A stretch of DNA of 64,000 nucleotides from an uncultured Candidatus Saccharibacteria bacterium (GTDB taxonomy: Bacteria > Patescibacteriota > Saccharimonadia > Saccharimonadales > Saccharimonadaceae), in NCBI GenBank assembly GCA_948288625.1, contig CAOHYA010000001.1:744001-808000 (forward strand). Direction: 5' to 3'. Positions 63,843 to 64,000 of the stretch are shown piece after piece. A program made the translations under genes and the position numbers. The notes beneath the pieces are model-generated. The model was not told the origin of the DNA, ran no database searches, and worked only from the letters and a program-made list of their open reading frames with translations. The first letter of the stretch is position 1, and every line of letters begins with the position of its first letter.

Positions 63843-64000
63843 ATTTGAGCACGAGGTTGCGCCAGGCCGATAAGCTTTGCGATACCTACCGTCAACAGTG
63901 CATAGATAATGATCGCTATGAAGGTCGATGTTTCAAATTGAGACTGACCGAAAGTCGGCTCGCCAAAAATACCTGCGAATGGTGCAATAAATGCCGCAGT
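63839..64000 (-). CDS. C-terminal fragment of a membrane protein
   Basis: The last 53 residues of a minus-strand protein that continues beyond the window end. A hydrophobic helix FIAIIIYALLTVGIAKLIG is followed by a short polar tail. No family can be assigned. Its stop overlaps the murA stop by 4 bp on the opposite strand, as for other convergent pairs in this window. Confidence 0.55.
   Translation of the reverse strand, partial: TAAFIAPFAGIFGEPTFGQSQFETSTFIAIIIYALLTVGIAKLIGLAQPRAQI

Overview
This 64 kb window looks like a chromosomal segment of a Candidatus Saccharibacteria (TM7) or closely related Patescibacteria genome. The evidence is the gene set and style: type IV pilin-like proteins, a compact glycolytic tail (pyk, pgk, tpiA), an alanyl-tRNA synthetase without its C-terminal domain, an HTH-MurA fusion, G5/DUF348 wall proteins, a 7TM-type histidine kinase and many short Patescibacteria-type membrane proteins. 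The standard genetic code is used, with UGA as a stop. I see no rRNA operon, CRISPR array, transposase or integrase. The taxonomic assignment is inference from protein content.

Layout. 1-8.4 kb (mostly minus strand): the 5' end of typA, a long pilin-like adhesin, tRNA-Leu(GAG) and tRNA-Val(UAC), a membrane-anchored peptide-binding protein, secG, a holin-like membrane protein, a Pro-peptidase, a small pilin, uvrC and trhO. 8.4-19.2 kb: a DUF1801 protein, an ABC exporter preceded by a possible leader peptide, ribosomal protein bL25, DedA, a GH13 glucan enzyme, uvrA, sbcB, and a highly structured ~470-nt RNA of unknown family behind a perfect consensus promoter. 19.2-26.7 kb: obgE and an envelope cluster (LysM-CHAP hydrolase, mltG, ruvX, a large unknown membrane protein, an FtsA-like actin). 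26.7-45.6 kb: alaS, the thiolation set iscS-DUF218-mnmA, metG-tatD-G5/3D-rsmA-G5/lysozyme (order resembling the Bacillus metS-yabD-yabE-ksgA region), uvrD, tpiA-pgk-pyk and tRNA-Glu(UUC).

45.7-48.7 kb is a GC-rich island whose four genes have codon usage unlike everything around them. Two divergent gene pairs leave an AT-rich control region with back-to-back consensus promoters. GC-rich stem-loops lie at both ends. 48.9-58.7 kb begins with an LPxTG-type surface protein with four Cys-paired repeats. It continues with a histidine kinase, a cysteine-free E1/ThiF-like adenylyltransferase, a LuxI/FeeM-like acyltransferase and a single-domain response regulator. That group has the ingredients of a signal-synthesis and sensing module and is the best candidate here for an undescribed system. 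folD, tRNA-Lys(CUU), tRNA-Arg(UCG) and unknown membrane proteins follow. 58.7-64 kb: murB, two pilins, glyA and an XRE-HTH-MurA fusion.

A window-wide pattern is that over twenty genes have a -10 hexamer (TATAAT, TACAAT or TATACT) ending only 6-11 nt before the start codon. This would place the transcription start on or next to the start codon and implies extensive leaderless transcription. Other genes, mostly internal to operons or with longer leaders, carry Shine-Dalgarno sequences.
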